Below, one piece after another: positions 58,014 through 64,000 of a stretch of 64,000 bases of DNA. Under the pieces are notes generated by a model. It had not been told where the DNA came from. It worked only from the letters and a program-made list of their open reading frames with translations, and did not search any database. The stretch is taken from assembly GCA_020746875.1 (NCBI GenBank), contig JAGTJL010000005.1, positions 2,170,001 through 2,234,000 on the forward strand, read 5' to 3'. The position numbers were made by a program, and so were the translations under genes. Position 1 is the stretch's first letter; each line of letters opens with the position of its first letter. The DNA comes from Rhexocercosporidium sp. MPI-PUGE-AT-0058. Its lineage: Eukaryota > Ascomycota > Leotiomycetes > Helotiales.

Positions 58014-58694
58014 ATTCTCTAACTGCTGTACCACTACTTGAGAGCATTTCGGCATGCGCTCTCTAGCAACTGTCTCTATAAGTCGAATACCCTATGAAAA
58101 CAACTACACATATTTCTCACATGGCACTGGTCGGATATGGCAAGCAGGAGATTCATACTCCACTATTCTGCCTATGGTTTTGCAGATGCCTCTGCCTATC
58201 TTTCTCAGCTGATCTGAATGTCGCACCATTCTGTTTTGAGCATTCAAACGCTTCGTTTCTCTTTCATGCAGTCGGATGGATGAGCGGCAAGATCAATCTT
58301 AGGACAGGCTTGCAGTCTCGAGAGATAGTGGACTTGTTTTGCTCGCGGAGAGTCCGCCATGCTATAAGCGGCTTCTCAGTCTTGCTACGACCAACACGTT
58401 AGCAAGCAGTCTCTCTTTCTCCAGCAAGTTTGACTAGATAGCGATGCTCCGTCGCTCGCTTGTCATGGATAAGTGGACGTTCTTTCACTACGGCTGATAC
58501 AGAGCGGATTTTCCTTTCTCTCATGCATAGCACTGATTGGATGTACCAGAAGGCGTTAAGGATACCAAAAGCAAACCTGCTTAGGCGTTTGGCAAAATGG
58601 TAGATAGATACTTCTGAAATACAAAAGCTAGACTCAAACCCACCAGTCTAAAACAACTCCCCACAACATTGCCCGTCCAAACCATCTATTGAAA
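58014..58694. other. Convergent intergenic region
   Basis: 680 bp between the RPB8 fusion gene and the Nudix gene. A plus-strand frame at 58094-58402 has no support. Confidence 0.45.
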
Positions 58695-59916
58695 TCATGC
58701 CTCCTTCACATCCTTATGCGGCCCGGGAAACTCCAAGTCCCTATGCAACCTCCTCACAATCTCCTCATAATCCCCCTCATTCTCCTTCGTCAAGAACCCC
58801 CACCTAACAAAAAAGTCCAACATCACCATCGCACAATTCGGCTTAAACTCCCCCCTCCCAAGTGCCTCCCTAACCTCCTCGACTCCCCACAAGAAGAACT
58901 CCTCTACCTCCCCATCACACGGCCTACACACCACATCCCCTGGCAGTTCCAAATCAAAAATATACTGACACTCCGGCTGCACCAATCCCGTCTCTCCACC
59001 CGCCCTCTCATCCCTCAAATACACATACGTGACCGTCCCACACGCCCTCACATTTTCTCTAACCAGTTCCTCGGGAAGAGAAGCCTCCTCTCCACATTCT
59101 CGAATCACACACTCCAGAGGCGTCTCGCCCGTTGCCATACCACCAGCGACGGTGTTGTCTAACATACCAGGGTACGTCTGTTTACTCCTCGCGCGCCGCG
59201 GCACCCAGAGTTTAATCCCTCCTTTCGCTTCCGATTCAGGAACGCGTGTGTAAGCCATCAAATGGACACCGTATGTCACGACGCCAAAGAGACAACTCGC
59301 GGACCTTTCAACGCTGAATAGTAACTCATTACCGGGTCCGTACACGGGGTATAGTTCATCCCGCCAGCCCTTGAGGACGGCGAATTTGGATTGGGCGCGC
59401 CATTGGGAGGCTGTTGCTGCAACGGCGGAGGAGCGTTCCTTTTCCGTGGGCTGCTGGAAGGCGTGGATGGTGCGGTTGGCGCGAGAGACTTCGAGCTCGC
59501 CTTTTATACTTATGGGTGTGCGGGCGAGAGCGAGGAAGACGGCTTCGGTGAGGTAGCCTATGGGGACACCGGAGGGGGAGAGGAGGGTGTAGAGGGTTGA
59601 GAGGAGCGATGCGTGGGCGGGAGTGGAGGGGTACGGGAAACTGGGAGAGTATGTTAGCTGGGGTGAGGCGTGGTGGTAGGACGAGTGAAGCTTAAAGCTT
59701 GAGGCTTGACTAGGACATATAGACGAGAAGCTGTGAAGTACATCTCTCCAGAAATGCTATAGATCGTGACATAGTACAGGTAGGAAAATCCCAAAGTAGT
59801 AGATTTCAATATCAGAATTACCCCGCCATTGCCTGCCCTCCACAGGCACAAGGAGTGGAAAACAGATGTCGGACTTACGAATCGCACTCATTAATCAAAT
59901 CTAGATTGCTCTTCAT
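58695..59916 (-). CDS. Nudix hydrolase with DUF4743 N-terminal domain
   Basis: Exons 59916..59879 and 59640..58695, joined in phase 2 across a 238 bp intron (unusually long for this window), give 327 residues. Exon 1 reads MKSNLDLINECDS and continues FPYPSTPAHASL. The N-terminal half matches DUF4743 (GVPIGYLTEAVFLALA, WRDELYPVYGPGNELLFS). The catalytic half has a complete Nudix box at about residues 176-198 (GGMATGETPLECVIRECGEE), with the REC-GEE metal-binding core intact. In yeast the matching protein (YJR142W) and plant Nudix 20/24 remove damaged forms of thiamine diphosphate, so a metabolite-repair role is likely by family. It is divergent from OPI10, 494 bp apart. Nothing is missing. Confidence 0.92.
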
Positions 59917-60410
59917 ATCTGCCCTTTTCTGTAGATCAGATGCACCAAAAGTGGTGTGGTTGCAAGTATTCTAGAAACATCATGTAGCTTCGACGTTTGC
60001 TTTGCTGGCCATGACAGGGATGGAATGCCAAGAGGGAACCCCGCCAGAGCTTTCAACCCACTTGGTTCCATGGCATGGATTCTTCTCCAACCTTGTGGAA
60101 CCGAATGGACAAAGAACCTTCGAGCTTCAACATCCACCACTTCTGCAACCTTAAGAAAGAAAATACAAAGTATTTAATGCGTATCTGTCAACTTGTTAAA
60201 TACCCCCACCCAAATCCAGCGAATCATCAAACACTACCAGATCTATACCCGCTAAAACCCAACCTCCATTCTCCACAACCCATCCCCTTAGATCCATCGA
60301 TCCCCATCCTCAACCTTGCGCCTCACCCCCTCACACCAGCACCTCTCCCTCCCCTCCTCTCAAAATCCTCCACTCGAATCTACCGTATCGGGTCTACAAT
60401 CTATAGCAAG
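59917..60410. promoter_or_regulatory. Bidirectional upstream region of the Nudix gene and OPI10
   Basis: 494 bp between divergent starts. The OPI10 side is CT-rich. No TATA box is seen. Confidence 0.45.
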
Positions 60411-61300
60411 ATGAGCGACCAAATCCCGCAACTCTTCGGCGTAGTACCCACGGGCGCACCATGCATAACGCTTCCAAGCTCCGCGCCTTCGCAAACGTCG
60501 TTTGTCTACATACTTCCTACTCCTTCCAAGGCCTTTTCGCATATTGGTATGTTTACTGTACATTTATTTACTCTTGTTTTATCTTCTTCCCCCATCTCCT
60601 TCTCCCTCCCCCTCCTTGCCACCCTTCCCAAACTATTTTTCCTTTACACAAGGACGATAACAAAAGCTAACCAAAAGAAAAAAACAAAGTCGTCTTCCTC
60701 CTCCCAGGCATAACCCTCCCACCCAACACTGCAGCAGCAGTCTACATCTCGCTCCCTCCCCCCGCCTCCTCCACACCCTCACAAAACACAATCACAGACC
60801 CCTCTCCTCCCCCAACATTCAAATTCCTCGGCGGTATCGGTCCCGGGAAGGAGAGTGCCGTATTTAAGATCTCTGGCTTAGGGTCCTCAACACAAAATAT
60901 GGCAGGAGGAGGGGTAGCAGAGGTAGACATGGACGCTGAGAATGGAGCCGGAGCCGGAGGCAGTATCACACTGGGAATATCCCTCGAAAGCGCAGACTCA
61001 GTATCTGCTCAGATGGCCGCTCTACAATCCTCCACCTCTTCCACCAACCCCTCCTCGAACTCCAATTCCCAAGCCCTCGTCCCCTCCAACCCAGCAGGAG
61101 TAGTAGGCAAGAAACCAGACACCCTCATGCTAGCGCAGCGCATCATCAAGAACGCATTCAATTTCCTCGCGAGCTTTAGCGGGAATGTGAATGGAGGCGT
61201 GGAGGTCGTGCCGCTGAAGGCGTTTGAGGAGTGGTGGAAGAAGTTTGAGGGGAGGGTTAGGAGTGATCCGGGGTTTTTGGAGAGGAGTGAAGGGGATTGA
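60411..61300 (+). CDS. OPI10: Hikeshi-like Hsp70 nuclear import carrier (OPI10 family)
   Basis: Exons 60411..60546 and 60690..61300, joined in phase 1 across a 143 bp intron (GTATGT donor, GCTAACC branch site, CAAAG acceptor), give 248 residues. The opening MSDQIPQLFGVVPTGAPC and VYILPTPSKAFSHI joined to VVFLLPGITLPPNTAAAVYI is diagnostic of DUF775. The middle has a Ser/Asn-rich species-specific insert. The end (MLAQRIIKNAFNFLASFSG and FEEWWKKFEGRVRSDPGFLE) is the conserved C-terminal region. Hikeshi carries Hsp70 into the nucleus during heat stress; yeast OPI10 is linked to inositol regulation. All conserved blocks are intact. The CAAAG acceptor is less common than CAG/TAG but fits the frame. 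Confidence 0.93.
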
Positions 61301-61701
61301 GATGGTGGGTGTGGGTTTAGGTTGTATCGAGGGAAGAAGGCATGAGTAATGCTAGTGAGGGATGATTATGAAGTTTTGGCGATAGCGAAGACTTTGCCAA
61401 AGCAGGCGACGAGAAGAGCATTAGGAGAGCAGAGCTAGCTCTTGCAGCATTGGATCCGCACTATCAGTCGCCCGAAAAGCACAGATGTAATCTCTTCTCC
61501 GGGATAGAAACAAGGCTTCTCGAAGAAAGGAAAGCTGTAACGAACATCCCAACGAGGGAAAGACGAATGTCACAACAGATTAAGAGAGGACGAAGCTTAC
61601 AGTAGAAGAGGAAACGATACCATGCCAGTAGCCACCCATCAGTAGCTATCACTCATAAAAAGAAGCTCTGAGCACTTGCCTTTTTTTCTCTTTAAACACT
61701 C

Positions 61702-61723
61702 TTTTTTTTTTTTTTTTTTTTTT
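61702..61723. repeat. Poly-T tract, 22 bases
   Basis: Uninterrupted T run in the intergenic region. Its length may be unreliable in assembly. Confidence 0.8.
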
Positions 61724-62069
61724 AGCAACCTTCAGCCTGAAAACCCCGAAAAAAGCAAAATACCAACCAATTCTTCAAAACGAAAATGATGTCTCCTTCA
61801 GACCTGAACTCCAATTCAAGCGCAGACGGAGACGCAGATGTAGATGTAGACGCAGAACTCAAAGATTGCTTGCTACTTTTTTTTTTCTTGCCTCGTTTAG
61901 AGATACGAACCAAGTAACCAAGCAAGCAAGCAAGTAATCGTGAGAAATCCCCGGAGGGAGGAAGGATATAGGGGATAAGCGCGCAGGTGCACTAGAATCC
62001 TCGTGAGCTGAAATATGAATTGCGCGACGGTTAACAGTTGGCAGTTGGCATATTAAGTTCCATCCATCC

Positions 62070-62070
<1 letters not shown>

Positions 62071-62103
<33 letters not shown>
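62071..62103. repeat. GCAA tetranucleotide repeat
   Basis: About eight perfect 4-base units. A shorter run of the same unit lies at about 61920-61933. Confidence 0.85.
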
Positions 62104-62665
62104 TAAACAAGCTGCAGGAGAGAATAAGCGAGATAGATAGATATGTCAATGAAGAAGTTCATGCAGCTGTGCTGTTTATCATTCAACTACAGCTTGCAAC
62201 ACTCTACTGTTTACTATTCTCTAGTCCTCAGCTGTTCGTCAACTCTCACAGTTTCTATACACAATCCATCTCAACCACCCAAAACAAGCCTGTGAGTAGG
62301 TAATAGCAAGCGATAGAAAGCTTAGCCGGAGCAAGCCTCATACACAACATCTACTCATCCATTGACCAACAAAGGAAAACAAACTACCATCCCATCCGTA
62401 TAAACGCCACATCACCCCTCCCATAATCCGGGAGTTGCAGCAGTCCAAACAAATCAAATATGCGCCCCAGTCCGACCCGTCTGTCCCTTCGAACCCAAGA
62501 ACGCCAGTCCGATCCAGTTTCCAAACACATGCGCCGCGCTAATTAGGTAGGTGTGTTGTTTTCGTGCCAGTTCCGGTTCCACGTCCAGTGTGTGTTCTTC
62601 CAAATCCAAATCCAGATCTTCTTTGGTTTCCGGTCGGTATTGTGAACTGTACTGGGTGCAGAATA

Positions 62666-64000
62666 TTAAACCTCCTCTAAAGGCATCATTAAAGGACTTT
62701 TCATCCTCGTCGGACTTGCAGCCCTACTCCTTCTCCCCGCACCCAACATCTGCATGTTCGGGCCCAAGCGCTCCCGACTCTCCGTTCGGACCACCAAGCC
62801 TGCTCTATCGAAGGCATTGACTGTGCCTACATGATTCAGTCCCAACCCTACAACTTCGGTAGGCGCATTCTCGAAGTAATTGGCCGAGTCGAAGCTCACC
62901 ACGTTCATCTTTGGTGTGGCTAGACCGGAAGTCCGTCCGATGCGCGACCCGCCACTACCACTGCTATCGGAGTGTTCGTTGTCGTCAGAATCCACATCCC
63001 CGAGTTCGAATTCGTTGGCAGCTTCGCCGTCTTCAAGGACTCGCTCGTAGTTGGCTGAGCTGCGGCCGAATAGCTTGCTGGAACTGAAGAAGCCACGCCC
63101 ACCTTTACGAGGACTGCCCGGTCGTCCCTTACGGCGAAGATTGTTGAATCCTCTGTATACTCTCATGCGTCTGTCGCGTTTCCGGAAGATGAACCCGATG
63201 AGGATGAGGATAAACATGAAGAGGACGAAGCTAGGTGTCGTCTGTGAATGGACTGTTTCGGATATCTCCTCCGCGGCTTCTGTCCATGTATCTTCTTCAC
63301 CAACGGGAATGGGGTTGGAATTCGAGCCTGCTTCTTGGAAGTCGTCTGTTCTCAGATTGCTGCCGAATCCTACTAGTCCAGCATTTGCTGTCGATGGCGG
63401 TATTTGGCCCGAAGCGTAGAGTACCATCTTCCCAAGCGTCCAACTCACTTCCATCCCACCAATTGTATTCACTGCTTGGAATGGATCCAGGAACCCCTTG
63501 TCCTTTGCATGGACGGCCACTTCCTTGGTACTGTTGTATCCAGCACCTGACCCCTTCTCAATTCCCGCTCTCGGTATGCCAATGCCTTCGTGGAGAACGT
63601 TGATTAACCATGATGCTTTGAAACACACTTCCTGTGCAGTCTTCGCATCAACCTTCTTACCCCATTTCCCTGCAGCAACATCGTCCTCAATATCGTGCCA
63701 TTCCTCACTGCAGAACTCCTTAACCAAGGCCTGGTACGCAGTGAAATCGTAAGCCGCATCCTTGTGAGCCATTTCGAAGATCTCATGGGTAGTATGCCAG
63801 TATTCAGAGACCCCAACGAAGTGATTGACATCGAAGTCAATGGCCGGTACATGCTGCCCGTGAAGCAAGCACGGTAGATCCGCGCATGGAGCATCTTTGT
63901 CGAGTAGAGGATATGTTTGTCTCAGACATTCGTCGAAGCGTCCAGTTCCAACCAGAACAGGGTCTTTGCTATCAGTGCCGTCACTGATCTGACCGTGCAA
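62666..64000 (-). CDS. YND1: Golgi apyrase (GDA1/CD39 family), 3' part only
   Basis: The frame is open to the window edge, so the N-terminal apyrase-conserved regions 1-4 lie outside; 444 residues are visible. Present are FDECLRQTYPLLDKDAPCAD, CFKASWLINVLHEGIGIPR and FQAVNTIGGMEVSWTLGKM. The last is the conserved region near the end of the ecto-nucleotidase domain. A transmembrane helix (SFVLFMFILILIGFIF) follows, then a basic RKRDRRMRVYR stop-transfer segment. The C-terminal tail is about 170 residues long, Ser/Gly/Asp-rich and presumably cytosolic. Ynd1-type enzymes hydrolyse GDP and UDP in the Golgi lumen so that nucleotide-sugar import and glycosylation can continue. This links it in function to the mannan polymerase subunit and Arf exchange factor in the same window. 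The C-terminal anchor favours YND1 over GDA1. Confidence 0.9.
   Translation of the reverse strand: MHGQISDGTDSKDPVLVGTGRFDECLRQTYPLLDKDAPCADLPCLLHGQHVPAIDFDVNHFVGVSEYWHTTHEIFEMAHKDAAYDFTAYQALVKEFCSEEWHDIEDDVAAGKWGKKVDAKTAQEVCFKASWLINVLHEGIGIPRAGIEKGSGAGYNSTKEVAVHAKDKGFLDPFQAVNTIGGMEVSWTLGKMVLYASGQIPPSTANAGLVGFGSNLRTDDFQEAGSNSNPIPVGEEDTWTEAAEEISETVHSQTTPSFVLFMFILILIGFIFRKRDRRMRVYRGFNNLRRKGRPGSPRKGGRGFFSSSKLFGRSSANYERVLEDGEAANEFELGDVDSDDNEHSDSSGSGGSRIGRTSGLATPKMNVVSFDSANYFENAPTEVVGLGLNHVGTVNAFDRAGLVVRTESRERLGPNMQMLGAGRRSRAASPTRMKSPLMMPLEEV

Larger units (their letters stand above)
61301..62665. other. Convergent intergenic region with simple repeats
   Basis: 1.37 kb between OPI10 and the Golgi apyrase gene. 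Contains a 22-base T run and GCAA repeats. No gene recognised. Confidence 0.5.

Noticed and set aside
1..64000. Secondary-metabolite cluster, transposon or repeat-induced mutation block
   Set aside because: No polyketide or peptide synthase, transposase, reverse transcriptase or terminal repeats were seen. AT-rich gaps are only mildly biased.

Overview
The window is nuclear DNA of a filamentous ascomycete (Pezizomycotina). The evidence is short introns, mostly 46-70 bp with GTRNGY donors and CTAAY/CTGAY branch points; fungal families such as a HET-domain protein, an Adr1-type C2H2 factor with a fungal transcription-factor domain, a hydrophobin-like protein and a GPI wall protein; and loosely packed single-copy genes on both strands. 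A Leotiomycetes (Helotiales-like) origin is my guess from protein flavour and is not proven. I see no rRNA, tRNA, CRISPR array, integron, virus or intact transposon. All gene models below were built by hand from frames, splice signals and family conservation.

Layout. 0-11 kb is an accessory-like stretch: a conserved fungal protein with a Myb-like N-terminus, a broken MYND zinc-finger gene, a Pro/Gln-rich protein, a HET-domain protein, a tiny ORF and a basic one-pass membrane protein. 11.8-30 kb holds a seven-exon C2H2 transcription factor, a large F-box/WD/UIM protein, a repeat-bearing GPI-type wall protein and, across a 4.2 kb non-coding gap, a membrane-anchored pepsin-like protein with a lost catalytic site. 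A small eight-cysteine hydrophobin-like gene follows at 30.6 kb.

32.5-37.6 kb is a housekeeping block: a U1A/U2B''-type RRM protein, V-ATPase subunit D (eight exons, two of them 10 and 11 nt) and splicing factor SYF1. 38-43.2 kb has three minus-strand genes of unknown role: one with an in-frame TGA, one with half of a Zn2Cys6 motif, and one made of about 14 tandem Cys/His mini-modules. 45.3-52.9 kb carries two secretory-pathway genes, a GEA1/2-type Arf exchange factor and an Anp1-type mannan polymerase subunit. 54.9-64 kb has a small membrane ORF, ELP4, an RPB8 subunit fused in frame to an unknown 267-residue domain (head to head with ELP4, 70 bp apart), a DUF4743 Nudix hydrolase, Hikeshi/OPI10, and the 3' part of a Golgi apyrase running off the end.

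Functional themes are RNA biogenesis (RPB8, Elongator, SYF1, U1A/U2B''), the Golgi and cell surface (GEA, ANP1, YND1, V-ATPase, wall protein, pepsin-like protein, hydrophobin-like protein) and regulation (C2H2 factor, F-box protein, HET). No multi-gene operon-like system or secondary-metabolite cluster is visible. The most unusual items are the RPB8 fusion, the Cys/His tandem-repeat protein, the VMA8 micro-exons, the in-frame TGA gene and the dead pepsin-like protein.
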